Below, in pieces: positions 9,368 through 19,302 of a stretch of DNA of 64,000 nt. The notes below the pieces were generated by a model that did not search any database, was not told the origin of the DNA, and saw only the letters and a program-made list of their open reading frames with translations. How positions within the stretch are numbered: position 1 is the first letter of the stretch; each line of letters opens with the position of its first letter. The DNA is from Pelagibacteraceae bacterium (GTDB lineage Bacteria > Pseudomonadota > Alphaproteobacteria > Pelagibacterales > Pelagibacteraceae). Made by a program: the position numbers and the translations under genes. The DNA lies in NCBI GenBank assembly GCA_022763425.1, contig JALEGD010000001.1, positions 944,572 to 1,008,571 of the forward strand, given 5' to 3'.

Positions 9368-9634
9368 ATGAAAAAAAAACAATTTAAGAAAAAAAAAGGT
9401 TTTGGTTTATCTTCAAAACTGTCCCAGATCGGTAAAAAAAATTGCCCATTAGCAAAAAAAAGTATCGAGGAGCTTAACTATAAAAATATTAAATTATTAA
9501 AAAAATATATCTCTGATTCTTCAAAAATATTACCAACAAGAATTACAAATGTATCGCATGGCAAACAAAAAATTCTTGTAAGAGAAATTAAAAAAGCAAG
9601 AGCATTAGCTTTATTGCCCTACGTAGGAAACTAA
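9368..9634 (+). CDS. rpsR: 30S ribosomal protein S18
   Basis: Partner of S6 on the 30S platform. The 88 residues show the conserved YKNIKLLKKYIS core, the S-K-I-x-P-T-R-I-T segment and the ending ARALALLPY. The N-terminal tail is lysine-rich and somewhat longer than in E. coli (75 residues). It starts directly after the rpsF stop with no gap. One cysteine (NCPLAKK) is retained. Confidence 0.93.
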   Translation: MKKKQFKKKKGFGLSSKLSQIGKKNCPLAKKSIEELNYKNIKLLKKYISDSSKILPTRITNVSHGKQKILVREIKKARALALLPYVGN

Positions 9635-9636
9635 AC

Positions 9637-10086
9637 ATGAAAGTAATATTATTAGAAAATATAAAAAAATTGGGAACCATTGGTCAAAAGGTAAACGTCA
9701 AAGATGGTTTTGGAAGAAACTATTTATTAAAAAAAGGTAAAGCCTTACTACCGACCAAAGAAAATGTTGCTCACTTTGAAACAAAAAAAGCAGAAATAAT
9801 GAAAAAGAATGAAATTGAAAAAACCAAAGCTATTGAAATCTCAGAAAAATTAAAAAAAATTAAAGTTACAGTAAAAAAAGAAGTTATGGAAAATGGAAAC
9901 CTTTATGGTTCGATAACTATCAAGGAAATTTGTAATGAAATTTTAAATACCTCAAATCTTGAAATAAAAGCAGAGCAAATTGAATTAGCTTCAAATATTA
10001 AATCAAAAGGTGAATATAAATTTATAGTAAACCTTCATGCAGAAGTTCAATCTGAAGTTTTATTGGAAGTAATATCTAAAGAATAA
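9637..10086 (+). CDS. rplI: 50S ribosomal protein L9
   Basis: Large-subunit protein at the base of the L1 stalk. The N-terminal domain has the family signature region (LGTIGQKVNVKDGFGRNYLL, about residues 12-31), then a central helix and a smaller C-terminal domain. The 149 residues are typical. It starts 2 bases after rpsR and closes the ribosomal trio; the next gene, dnaB, follows after 71 bp, the same order as in many alphaproteobacteria. Confidence 0.94.
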   Translation: MKVILLENIKKLGTIGQKVNVKDGFGRNYLLKKGKALLPTKENVAHFETKKAEIMKKNEIEKTKAIEISEKLKKIKVTVKKEVMENGNLYGSITIKEICNEILNTSNLEIKAEQIELASNIKSKGEYKFIVNLHAEVQSEVLLEVISKE

Positions 10087-10138
10087 TTGTAAACTTTTCC
10101 ACACTAAAAATTTTTTTTTTAAAATGAAAAATTTTTTT

Positions 10139-10159
10139 ATGAGTATATTGAGCACTCAT
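10139..10159 (+). promoter_or_regulatory. Small inverted repeat covering the dnaB start
   Basis: ATGAGT (10139-10144) and ACTCAT (10154-10159) form a six-base inverted repeat with a nine-base loop. The 3' arm includes the first two bases of the dnaB start codon, so an RNA hairpin would sequester it. The stem is short and could be chance; no function is shown. Confidence 0.25.
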
Positions 10160-11579
10160 GAATTCAAAGTTAATTAATTTAGAGTTAAATAATAATCAAA
10201 TACCTCAAAATATTGAAGCTGAACAAACAATTTTAGGTTCTATACTTGAAAATAATGAGTTGTTTGATGAGATTACAGACGAAATAGATGAAGGTCATTT
10301 TTATGATACTATTCATCAAAAAATTTATAAGATTATTTCAAATTTAATTTCTAAAGGATTACTTGCAAACCCTGTAACAATTAAAAATTTTTTTAATAAT
10401 AATGAAGAATTAACAGAAATTGGTGGAGTGGAATACCTTTTGAAGTTAACAAAAGTATCAACCACTAAAAATCAGATTAAACACTATTCAAAACTTCTTT
10501 CTGATCTTTATATCAGAAGACAATTAATAAAGATTAGCGAAGAAACTCTTGAGGATAGTAAAAACAAAGAATTAGAAATTACTGGTACAAATATTTTAGA
10601 GAATACTGAAAGAAAACTTTTTGAAATCGCTGAAAGAGGAGAATTTCAAAGAAGCTTTGTTACATTTAAGGACGCGCTTAAAGAAACAATCGATATGGCA
10701 ACTGCAGCATATAAAAATGACCAGGGCATAGTTGGTGTGCCATCTGGACTAACAGATCTTGATGATCGATTAGGTGGGCTTCATAAACAAGATTTGATAA
10801 TCATCGCAGGCAGACCGTCAATGGGTAAAACAGCTCTTGCAACAAATATTGCATTTAACGCAGCAGAAAATATTCAAAAACAAAACAAAAAAACATCAGT
10901 TGCATTCTTTTCACTGGAGATGTCGTCTGAACAACTCTCAACGAGAATTCTATCTGAACAATCTCGTATAAAATCTAATGACATAAGGAGAGGAAAAATT
11001 AATCAAGAAGATTTCGAAAAATTCATTGAAGCTTCTAAAAATTTAGAAAATTTGCCACTACATATTGATGACACTCCCGCAATTACAATTTCAGCACTAA
11101 GCAATCGAGCTAGAAGATTAAAAAGAAAGCAAGGATTAGACTTAATTGTAATTGATTATATACAATTAATGAAATCTTCAGGCTATAGAAATGAAGGCAG
11201 AGTTTTAGAGATTGCTGAAATAACGCAAGGTTTAAAAGCTTTAGCCAAAGAACTTGATGTACCTGTATTGGCATTATCACAATTGTCGAGACAAGTAGAG
11301 CAGCGTGAAGACAAAAAACCACAATTATCTGATCTGAGAGAATCTGGATCAATTGAACAAGACGCTGACGTGGTAATGTTTGTATTCAGAGAGCAATATT
11401 ATTTAGAAAAACAAGAGCCAAAATTAGGAACTGCAGAGCATGTTGAATGGCAAGAAAAAATGAACCAGGTTCATAATCAAGCTGAAATAATTATTGGCAA
11501 ACAAAGACATGGTCCTACTGGACTTATCAAGTTAGAATTTGAGAGTGCATTTACTAAATTTAAGGATGCCAGTAATTAA
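10158..11579 (+). CDS. dnaB: Replicative DNA helicase DnaB
   Basis: Hexameric ATP-driven helicase that unwinds the replication fork. The 473 residues carry the N-terminal DnaB domain (about 15-120), a linker, and the RecA-like C-terminal domain with Walker A GRPSMGKTALA near residue 218, Walker B (LDLIVIDYIQLM), and the DnaB signatures QLSRQVEQRE and LRESGSIEQDAD. No intein interrupts it. It follows rplI in the usual order; the 71-bp gap holds A/T tracts and a small hairpin around the start codon. Confidence 0.95.
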   Translation: MNSKLINLELNNNQIPQNIEAEQTILGSILENNELFDEITDEIDEGHFYDTIHQKIYKIISNLISKGLLANPVTIKNFFNNNEELTEIGGVEYLLKLTKVSTTKNQIKHYSKLLSDLYIRRQLIKISEETLEDSKNKELEITGTNILENTERKLFEIAERGEFQRSFVTFKDALKETIDMATAAYKNDQGIVGVPSGLTDLDDRLGGLHKQDLIIIAGRPSMGKTALATNIAFNAAENIQKQNKKTSVAFFSLEMSSEQLSTRILSEQSRIKSNDIRRGKINQEDFEKFIEASKNLENLPLHIDDTPAITISALSNRARRLKRKQGLDLIVIDYIQLMKSSGYRNEGRVLEIAEITQGLKALAKELDVPVLALSQLSRQVEQREDKKPQLSDLRESGSIEQDADVVMFVFREQYYLEKQEPKLGTAEHVEWQEKMNQVHNQAEIIIGKQRHGPTGLIKLEFESAFTKFKDASN

Positions 11580-11631
11580 AAATTAGTTACTTTTTATATA
11601 ATTAATTATATATACCAACCATCAAATAGAA

Positions 11632-12711
11632 ATGAAATATTCTACCCCAACTTTAGATATTAATTTAAGCGCAGTTAAGCAAAACTATTTAACAATAAAA
11701 AAATTTTGCAAAAAATCTGAAGTTTGTGGAACAGTTAAAGCTTCAAGTTATGGACTTGGTGGACATAATAAAATTGTAACTACTTTGAAAAATTCAGGCT
11801 GTAAAAGATTTTTTGTCGCAAATATCAATGAAGGAATTTTTATTAGAAAAAAATTTAAATCAATAATTATAAACATTCTAAATGGCTTAAATCGTGGTGA
11901 AGAAAATATTTTATATAAATATAATCTAAACCCAGTCATAAATACTATTTCACAACTTAAGAAATGGTTAAAATTTACTAAAAATAAAAAAAAAGAAAGA
12001 CTAATAATCCATTTTGATACTGGAATGTGTCGATTGGGAATACAAGAAAATCAAATCCAAGAAGTTAAAAAACTAAAAGAGCAAATAAATAAATTTAAAG
12101 AAGTTATAATTATGAGTCATTTGGCATGTGCTGGTGACAAAAAAAATGGATTTAATGAAATACAAAGAAAAAAATTTGAAAAAATAAAAAAAAACTTACC
12201 AGGTTATAAATATAGCTTAGCTGCATCTGGTGGTATATTTTTAGGCAAAAAGTATCATTATGATTTAGTACGTCCAGGAATAAATCTTTATGGTGGAAGT
12301 AAAAGCTTAAATAAAAAAATTAAACACGTTGTTAGTCTTAGAGCTCCTATTATTCAGATTAATAATCTTAAAAAAGGTGAGACTGCAGGATATTCAAGAA
12401 CATTTAGAGCAAAAAAAAATTCTGTAACCGCCACAATTCCAATGGGTTATGCTGATGGCATTGGTATTAGACTTTCAAATAAGGGTTATGTTCATTTTAA
12501 AAATAAAAGAATTCCTATGATAGGCAGAGTGTCTATGGATCTCATCATATTAGATATTACTCAAATTAAAAACAAAATTAAAGTTGGAGATTTTGTAGAA
12601 GTGTACAACGATAAATTTACCATTGATAATTTCGCAAATCTTACAGGTACAATCCCATATAGAATTATAACCTGTATATCAAAAAGATATTTAAGAAATT
12701 ATAAAAATTAA
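11632..12711 (+). CDS. alr: Alanine racemase
   Basis: PLP enzyme producing D-alanine for peptidoglycan. The cofactor lysine is in the segment GTVKASSYGLG (Lys 36), the catalytic tyrosine region in MGYADGIG, with a conserved GRVSMD motif beyond. The 359 residues are normal. It lies 52 bp after dnaB and its stop overlaps the next gene's start by one base (TAATG). Confidence 0.93.
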   Translation: MKYSTPTLDINLSAVKQNYLTIKKFCKKSEVCGTVKASSYGLGGHNKIVTTLKNSGCKRFFVANINEGIFIRKKFKSIIINILNGLNRGEENILYKYNLNPVINTISQLKKWLKFTKNKKKERLIIHFDTGMCRLGIQENQIQEVKKLKEQINKFKEVIIMSHLACAGDKKNGFNEIQRKKFEKIKKNLPGYKYSLAASGGIFLGKKYHYDLVRPGINLYGGSKSLNKKIKHVVSLRAPIIQINNLKKGETAGYSRTFRAKKNSVTATIPMGYADGIGIRLSNKGYVHFKNKRIPMIGRVSMDLIILDITQIKNKIKVGDFVEVYNDKFTIDNFANLTGTIPYRIITCISKRYLRNYKN

Positions 12712-15179
12712 TGTTTGGAAAATTTTATAACAAAATTCTACAATATCCTTTTTATATTCTATTAATTTTTACAACATTATTTTTATTTTCAATCTATCAA
12801 TCTAAAAATTTTGAATTAGATGCATCTGCAGATACGCTGTTAATAGATAATGATCCTGATTTAATTTTTTTAAGACAACTTAATAAAAAATATAAATCCG
12901 AAGAATTTTTTATCATTACCTACACGCCTAATAACTCAAATAAAAAAGAAACAATCAAAGAATTAGAAAAATTAGTTTTAGAAATAAATAATTTTAGATG
13001 GATTAGCAAAACTATATCGGTAATCAATGCTCCTTTACTTCAATCCACAAATGAACCTTTGATGGATAGAATAAAAAACCTAAAGTACATCACAAGTGAT
13101 AACATTAACACCGATAAGGCCATAAAAGAATTAACTACAAGTCCTGTTTATAAAAATTTAATTATAAGTGAAGACTCTAAAACATTTGGAATTGTAGCTT
13201 TCCTTAAAGACAATAAACCTTACTTAGACGCTATAGATAAAAAAACTAAATTATTACTTTCAAAGGAAATAAATAAAAAAGACTTAGAATTGATTAATCA
13301 AAAATTAAAAAGACTACAAAAACAACAATCAAATAAAATTAGTGAATACAACGCCTCAATAAAAAAACTTATAAGTAACTATCAGTCAAATGCAGAAATA
13401 AGATTGAGCGGAATACCTATGATTGCTGATGATATGATCTCATTTATAAAAAATGATATTATTATTTTTGGTTTTGGAGTTTTTTTATTTATTATTTTTA
13501 CTCTTTGGTATGTTTTTAAAAACATAAATTGGGTAATTTTTCCATTATTAAATTGCTTACTTGCGATTACATTAATGATTGGTTTTCTAAGTGTAGCTGG
13601 ATGGAAAGTGACTGTTATATCGTCAAACTTTATTGCACTGATGTTAATTTTAACTATGTCTATGAATATTCATTATTTAGTAAGATACATGCAAGTAGAT
13701 ATAGGTGATTATAATTCCGAAGAATTGAAAGAACGAACAAATTATAGAATTAAACAAACTTCTAATTCAATATTTTTCCCTATCCTTTATGCCGTTCTAA
13801 CTACAATATGTGCATTTTTATCCTTAGTATTTAGTGAAATAAAACCTGTAATAGACTTTGGATGGATGATGACAATCGGATTGTTTATTTCTTTCAGTAC
13901 TACTTTTTTATTTCTTCCTACATTAATAAAAATTTTCAAACCTCCTCTTTCAGAAAATTTAAAATCGTCGGACTCTAAAATTGCTAAAATTTTTCTCTAT
14001 ATATCAAATAAAAATAAATTCATTTATTTAACTTCATTATTCCTAATCATTATTTCATTTGTAGGAATATCTAATCTTAAAGTTGAGAATAGTTTTATAA
14101 ATTATTTTGACAAAGATACTGAAATTTATAAAGGCATGAAAAATATTGATGAAAAGCTTGGAGGAACAACCCCTTTGGAGATAATATTAAAATTTAAAAC
14201 CAAAAAATTAAATGATAACGATGATGATAGTTTTTTAGGATCTAATGAAAATAAAGAGGATGATTTTCTTGGGGGGCAAATATCACAAAATGATAATTCA
14301 AAGTATTGGTTTACGAGAGACAAGATAGACAAGATAGTAAATATACATAAGTATTTAGAAAACCAACCTGAAATAGGAAAAGTTTTATCTTTCTCGTCAA
14401 TATTAAGTATAGCTGAAAGCTTAAATAATAATAAAAAACTTGGAAGTCTTGAAATGGGTGTTCTATATGAAAAGCTGCCTAATAATATTAAAGAGCAAAT
14501 AATTAAACCTTATATTTCAATTAAAGACAATGAAGCAAGAATTACCATGAGGATTAAAGATTCTAAAAAAGATCTCAGAAGAAAAGAATTAATAAATAGA
14601 ATTCAAAATGACCTTCAAACAAAATTTAAAATTAATAGTGATGAGTTTAAATTAGCTGGTGTTTTGATTATTTTTAATAATTTATTACAGAGCTTATTTG
14701 ACTCTCAGATTAAAACTTTGGGAATAGTTATGGCTGGAATTTTTGTGATGTTTTTTGTACTATTTAGATCAATAAAACTTTCAATAATTGGCATAGTTCC
14801 AAATTTTATTGCAGCTACTTTTGTGCTAGGCTTTATTGGTATTTTGAATATACCTTTAGATATGATGACTATTACTATTGCAGCAATAACCATTGGTATT
14901 GCTGTTGATAATAGCATTCATTACATTTATCGATTTAAATTTGAAAAAGAAAATAACAATATTGATGGTAAACAAATAACCAGTAATTGTCACCAGTCTG
15001 TTGGTAAGGCAATAATTAGTACGTCTTTTACAATTATATTTGGATTTTCGATTTTAGTATTATCGAACTTTATTCCTACTATTTATTTTGGATTATTTAC
15101 TGGATTAGCAATGTTGACTGCATTATTTTTAGTTTTAACATTGTTACCTAATTTACTAAATAAATTTTATACAAATTAA
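12711..15179 (+). CDS. RND/MMPL-family membrane transport protein
   Basis: Large inner-membrane protein of the RND superfamily (MMPL/Patched-like branch). The 822 residues show the two-fold RND layout: one N-terminal helix, a soluble domain (about 35-245), five or six helices (about 250-410), a second single helix and soluble domain, and a final helix group (about 665-815) containing the GIAVDNSIHYIYRF motif in helix 4 of the repeat. Substrate cannot be read from sequence; related proteins move lipids or hydrophobic compounds. It is translationally coupled to alr upstream (TAATG) and cvpA downstream (TAATG). Confidence 0.75.
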   Translation: MFGKFYNKILQYPFYILLIFTTLFLFSIYQSKNFELDASADTLLIDNDPDLIFLRQLNKKYKSEEFFIITYTPNNSNKKETIKELEKLVLEINNFRWISKTISVINAPLLQSTNEPLMDRIKNLKYITSDNINTDKAIKELTTSPVYKNLIISEDSKTFGIVAFLKDNKPYLDAIDKKTKLLLSKEINKKDLELINQKLKRLQKQQSNKISEYNASIKKLISNYQSNAEIRLSGIPMIADDMISFIKNDIIIFGFGVFLFIIFTLWYVFKNINWVIFPLLNCLLAITLMIGFLSVAGWKVTVISSNFIALMLILTMSMNIHYLVRYMQVDIGDYNSEELKERTNYRIKQTSNSIFFPILYAVLTTICAFLSLVFSEIKPVIDFGWMMTIGLFISFSTTFLFLPTLIKIFKPPLSENLKSSDSKIAKIFLYISNKNKFIYLTSLFLIIISFVGISNLKVENSFINYFDKDTEIYKGMKNIDEKLGGTTPLEIILKFKTKKLNDNDDDSFLGSNENKEDDFLGGQISQNDNSKYWFTRDKIDKIVNIHKYLENQPEIGKVLSFSSILSIAESLNNNKKLGSLEMGVLYEKLPNNIKEQIIKPYISIKDNEARITMRIKDSKKDLRRKELINRIQNDLQTKFKINSDEFKLAGVLIIFNNLLQSLFDSQIKTLGIVMAGIFVMFFVLFRSIKLSIIGIVPNFIAATFVLGFIGILNIPLDMMTITIAAITIGIAVDNSIHYIYRFKFEKENNNIDGKQITSNCHQSVGKAIISTSFTIIFGFSILVLSNFIPTIYFGLFTGLAMLTALFLVLTLLPNLLNKFYTN

Positions 15180-15730
15180 TGGACTCTTTTTTTGAAATTT
15201 TTGAAGGAGTAGTAACACTTTTGGATACTATATTAATAATATACATTCTATTTAATTTAATTTCAGGAATTAGAAATGGTTTTGTTGCCAGTTTAATATC
15301 TTTCTCAAAATGGATTATTGCTTTTTTGTCTGTTAAATTTTTACTTCCAATTCTAAGACCTTATCTAGATAATATAATTTCTTCTGAACTTATGACGGAT
15401 ATAATTTTAGGTAGTGTCATATTTTTTATTACTTTATTTATTGTTTTGTTAATTAATAAAGGTTTGAAGAAAACAATCAAATGGGCAGGATTAGGTTCTA
15501 TCGATACTATTTTTGGTTTTATTTTTGGAATAGTAAAAGGGTATATTTATTTTGTGTCCATCTTTACTATTATAAACTTTTTGCATCCTAGTGATAGATG
15601 GCCAGATTATTTGAATAAAGGTTTAACTTTTAACTATATTATTTGGGGAAATGAACTTTTGATTGAGACATTCCCAAAAAGGTATGAATACCTAGATAAA
15701 AGTAAAGAAAAATTAGATAAAATTAAATAA
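15179..15730 (+). CDS. cvpA: CvpA-family membrane protein
   Basis: Small inner-membrane protein of the CvpA family (colicin V production/purF-linked), with about four membrane helices in its first 140 residues and the family pattern N-x-I-S-G-I-R-N-G. The biochemical role is not established; family members are linked to envelope homeostasis. It directly precedes purF, the classic cvpA-purF arrangement, and starts in a TAATG overlap with the RND gene. Its 183 residues fit. Confidence 0.85.
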   Translation: MDSFFEIFEGVVTLLDTILIIYILFNLISGIRNGFVASLISFSKWIIAFLSVKFLLPILRPYLDNIISSELMTDIILGSVIFFITLFIVLLINKGLKKTIKWAGLGSIDTIFGFIFGIVKGYIYFVSIFTIINFLHPSDRWPDYLNKGLTFNYIIWGNELLIETFPKRYEYLDKSKEKLDKIK

Positions 15731-15782
15731 AACAAATTAATGTATATATGACATTTTATAATTTTTATTATACTAAGGTTTC

Positions 15783-17222
15783 GTGGAAGATAGATTAAAA
15801 GAAGAATGTGGTGTCTTTGGTGTTTATAATCACCCTGAAGCATCTGCATTAGTGGCTCTCGGCTTACATGCGCTACAACATAGAGGGCAAGAAGCGTGTG
15901 GAATAAACTCTTTTGATGGAAAAAACTTTTATTTAATAAAAAGAAGAGGTCTTGTTGGGGATAATTTTACAGACCCTAAAATTATTGAACAATTAAAAGG
16001 ACATACTGCAATTGGTCATAATAGGTATTCAACTACAGGTGCTCCCTTAATTAGAAACATTCAACCTTTTTTTGCAGACCTTCACACTGGAGGATTAGGC
16101 ATAGCTCACAATGGAAACTTAACTAATGCAATTAGTATTAGAGAAAAAATGGTAAAAGAAGGAGCTATATTTCAATCTACTTCTGATACAGAAACGCTCG
16201 TTCAGCTTATTGCTAGGTCAAAAAGAACAAAAACTATCGACAAAATTATAGATGCTATATTTCAAGTCCATGGTGGATATGCATTAACTATTATGACAAA
16301 TAAGAAATTAGTTGGTGTAAGGGATCCCTATGGGATTAGACCTTTGGTTTTAGGTCAACTTGATAAAGCATATATTTTAGCATCAGAGACATGCGCACTT
16401 GATATTATTGGGGCCAAATTTGTTAGGGAGATAGAAAATGGAGAAATAGTGGTTATCGATAAAAATGGTATTGAAAGTATCAAGCCATTTCCAAAGGTAA
16501 AATCGAGACCATGTGTATTTGAGTACGTCTATTTTTCAAGACCAGATAGTATAGTTGGAGGTAAAGCAGTTCACGAATATAGAAAAAAACTGGGAGAAGA
16601 ATTGGCAAAAGAAAATAAAATTGATGCAGATTTAGTTTCTGCAGTCCCAGACTCTGGAATTCCAGCAGCTATTGGATACTCCAATAAATCAAAAATTCAA
16701 TATGATATGGGTATTATAAGAAATCATTATGTTGGAAGAACTTTTATTGAACCAACACAACAAATTAGGCAATTAGGTGTTAAGTTAAAACATAATGCTA
16801 ATAAAGAAATTATTAAAAATAAAAAATTAATATTAATAGATGACTCAATAGTTAGGGGAACAACCTCTAAAAAAATTGTAGATATGTTGTTCAGTGCTGG
16901 AGCAAAGGAAATTCATTTATGTATATCAAGTCCACCGATTAAATATCCAGACTATTACGGTATTGATACACCAAGCATTAAAGATTTAATTGCTGCAAAT
17001 CATAGCATAGAGGAAATAAGAAAAATCATTGGAGTAAACACTTTAAACTTTCTTAGTATAGATGGCTTGTATAAAGCTCTTGGCTTTAACAAAAGAGACA
17101 ATAAAAATCCGCAATTCACAGATCATTGCTTTACGGGGGACTACCCTGTGCAACCAATTGATCAGCTAAATCAATTTGAAAAAAATAACCAGCTTTCTTT
17201 ACTTAGCAATATTAGAGTCTAA
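15783..17222 (+). CDS. purF: Amidophosphoribosyltransferase PurF
   Basis: First committed step of purine synthesis: PRPP plus glutamine to phosphoribosylamine. A GTG start gives an 8-residue propeptide before the N-terminal catalytic cysteine (EECGVFG, Cys 9), so self-cleavage is expected. The glutaminase domain is followed by a phosphoribosyltransferase domain with PRPP loop LILIDDSIVRGTTSKK. Of four iron-sulfur ligands known in the Bacillus enzyme, two equivalents appear replaced (Asp in YPDYYGID, Thr in FTDHCFTG), so a cluster is unlikely. The stop overlaps that of der by four bases. Confidence 0.94.
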   Translation: MEDRLKEECGVFGVYNHPEASALVALGLHALQHRGQEACGINSFDGKNFYLIKRRGLVGDNFTDPKIIEQLKGHTAIGHNRYSTTGAPLIRNIQPFFADLHTGGLGIAHNGNLTNAISIREKMVKEGAIFQSTSDTETLVQLIARSKRTKTIDKIIDAIFQVHGGYALTIMTNKKLVGVRDPYGIRPLVLGQLDKAYILASETCALDIIGAKFVREIENGEIVVIDKNGIESIKPFPKVKSRPCVFEYVYFSRPDSIVGGKAVHEYRKKLGEELAKENKIDADLVSAVPDSGIPAAIGYSNKSKIQYDMGIIRNHYVGRTFIEPTQQIRQLGVKLKHNANKEIIKNKKLILIDDSIVRGTTSKKIVDMLFSAGAKEIHLCISSPPIKYPDYYGIDTPSIKDLIAANHSIEEIRKIIGVNTLNFLSIDGLYKALGFNKRDNKNPQFTDHCFTGDYPVQPIDQLNQFEKNNQLSLLSNIRV

Positions 17223-18040
17223 CTAATTTTTTTAAAAGGATTCTTATTATTTAAATATTTAATTACTACTACTTGGTTAAATATTTTTAATTTTAAAAGT
17301 AATTGTTTAATGAAGTAATTTTTATATTCTTTACTTAGAGATGTTAATTTATTTCCAAAAGCTTTGAATATCATTGGATCAGAATTTACATGTCTTAGAA
17401 ATTTTATGCTAGGTCTGGCTTTATTTGAATAAGCAGGCTGATGATGACTCAATATGGATTTCAAAACATTATTCACATCTTTATTATTTAATAACTTAGT
17501 AGAACTTTGATGAACTTCGCATATTTTTTTTAATAAAAATTCTTTTTTTACTAATTTTAAAGCAGAAATAAAAATAGGTTTTAGTAAAATATTAGGGTAA
17601 TTTTTTTCAAAAAAATATTTAAAATAATCTTCTTTTTTTTTTAAATTATTTTTTATTAAATCAGTTTTGTTTATTATAACAATTACATTTTTTAATTTAT
17701 TTAAAATTAACCTAAATAACTGTTTATCATTTTTCGTTATAAGATCACTTCCATCAACAATAAATAAAATTATATTAGCATATTTTAATTGATTTAATGT
17801 TTCAGCTGTTATTAATTTTTGTATTTTTTCATATGATTTATTTTTTTTTTTTAATCCACCAAGATCTATTAAATTTAAATTAAAATTCTTATAATCCTGT
17901 GTTGAAATGATTGGATATACAGTGGTGCCTGAAACATGGCTTACTTCTGAAACATTCTTTCCAATCAATTTATTAAAAATTGTAGATTTTCCAACATTAG
18001 GTTTTCCAATAATAGCTATATTAATATTATGACTCATCAA
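17219..18040 (-). CDS. der: Short Der/EngA-like GTPase with one G domain
   Basis: Ribosome-assembly GTPase of the Der family. Visible: P-loop GKPNVGKST (about 12-20), switch I SGTT, G3 DLGG, G4 NKTD, G5 SAL, then a C-terminal KH-like domain with the HHQPA segment and the family ending KNPF. Normal Der is about 440-490 residues with two tandem G domains; this 273-residue protein has one G domain plus KH. The start is fixed by an ATGA overlap with the bamB-like gene, so no second domain is hidden upstream. Its neighbours yfgM and bamB match the classical yfgM-bamB-der order. Confidence 0.8.
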   Translation of the reverse strand: MMSHNINIAIIGKPNVGKSTIFNKLIGKNVSEVSHVSGTTVYPIISTQDYKNFNLNLIDLGGLKKKNKSYEKIQKLITAETLNQLKYANIILFIVDGSDLITKNDKQLFRLILNKLKNVIVIINKTDLIKNNLKKKEDYFKYFFEKNYPNILLKPIFISALKLVKKEFLLKKICEVHQSSTKLLNNKDVNNVLKSILSHHQPAYSNKARPSIKFLRHVNSDPMIFKAFGNKLTSLSKEYKNYFIKQLLLKLKIFNQVVVIKYLNNKNPFKKIS

Positions 18041-19302
18041 TATTTTGCAATAACGCTATTTGATAAAATAAATAAATTATTTTTTGAAATTAAAAGGCTT
18101 TTATAACCATGAGTAAATTTATTTAATGAATATGAATTAAAATTTTCTAAATTAATACTCAAATAGAAACCTTTTGTATTAAATAAATAAATATTATTCT
18201 TACCTATTATCAAATCTTTAAAAAATAATTCTTTTTTATGATTGATATTTATCTTATTATTATAAACAATCTCACCTATTCTCTTATCAATTATAAATAA
18301 TCTATTAAAATTTAAAAAAAATAAATACTTTTTAGTTGAAATAAATCTATTTAAAGAAAAAATTTCTTTTGACCAGTTAATAGATCCTGTGCGAGCATTT
18401 ATATTGTAAGTATAACCATAATTTGTAGAAATAATTAAATTTTCACTATCGTCAATTAAAATTGGGCTTGACTTAAAAACCAAAGGTACTTTTTTAAATG
18501 CTGGCGTTTCAAAAGTTAAAGACCACGTGATTTTTTTTTTATCTAAGTTTAAACAAAATATTTCAGCATTATCATTTGTGAAATATAAGTTATTATCAAA
18601 AATTGCTATTTGATAAGAAGATTTGCTTTTAATACTATTAGAAGCAGTTTCAAAACTCCAATTAATTTTTCCATTTCTTGAGTCTATTGAATAAAGCTTA
18701 CTATTACTATTAATCAAATAAATATTATCTTTATAAATTTTTATATCGGATTTAAATGGTACGCTCAAATTTTTCTTCCAAATAATTTTTAAATCATCAA
18801 TAGAAAGGCAAAAGATTGCACCCAAACTATCTGAGATAAAAATTTTATTTTTATAAATAATTACACTATGGTCAATATTAAATTTTTTATAAATTTTCTT
18901 TTGATAAATTTTTTTTGTTAAAATTTTTTTCAAATCTTGATTGTATATTTGTACTTCTGAAGTACTAGTAATAACTATTAACTTGTTTTGATAAGAAACA
19001 ATTTTTTTGAATTTACCTGCGGTTATTTTTTTCTTTTTGAAAATATTAATTTCAGATGGTCCTATTAAGTTTTGAATATTGTAATTTTCTTGATTCCAAT
19101 TTAAAAAAACATCTCTATTGGAGATTTTTAAATTTTTAATTTTTGATACATTTGTATTAAAATGATTTTTATAATTTATAAGATCAATTTTTTTTCCATC
19201 TTTAAAAAAAGAATCAATATCAACTAAATCACTGTCATTTTTTGAACATGAAAAAATAAAAAAAAATATTATTACAAAAAAAAATTTTCTAATTATGGTC
19301 AA
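18037..19302 (-). CDS. bamB: BamB-like PQQ/WD beta-propeller lipoprotein
   Basis: Probable outer-membrane lipoprotein of the BAM beta-barrel assembly machine. The 421 residues start with a lipoprotein-type signal (hydrophobic 5-18, then FSCSKND with the likely acylated cysteine) followed by repeated propeller blades of the type I-D-x-R-x-G-x-I-x-W (DSRNGKINWSFE, NARTGSINWSKE, DKRIGEIVYN). Sequence alone supports a PQQ-type propeller; the BamB assignment rests on its place between the yfgM-like gene and der. ATGA overlaps join it on both sides. Confidence 0.75.
   Translation of the reverse strand: MTIIRKFFFVIIFFFIFSCSKNDSDLVDIDSFFKDGKKIDLINYKNHFNTNVSKIKNLKISNRDVFLNWNQENYNIQNLIGPSEINIFKKKKITAGKFKKIVSYQNKLIVITSTSEVQIYNQDLKKILTKKIYQKKIYKKFNIDHSVIIYKNKIFISDSLGAIFCLSIDDLKIIWKKNLSVPFKSDIKIYKDNIYLINSNSKLYSIDSRNGKINWSFETASNSIKSKSSYQIAIFDNNLYFTNDNAEIFCLNLDKKKITWSLTFETPAFKKVPLVFKSSPILIDDSENLIISTNYGYTYNINARTGSINWSKEIFSLNRFISTKKYLFFLNFNRLFIIDKRIGEIVYNNKININHKKELFFKDLIIGKNNIYLFNTKGFYLSINLENFNSYSLNKFTHGYKSLLISKNNLFILSNSVIAKY

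Noticed and set aside
11595-11612. 18-base palindrome of A and T between dnaB and alr
   Set aside because: It contains no G or C, and such dyads are expected by chance in DNA this AT-rich.
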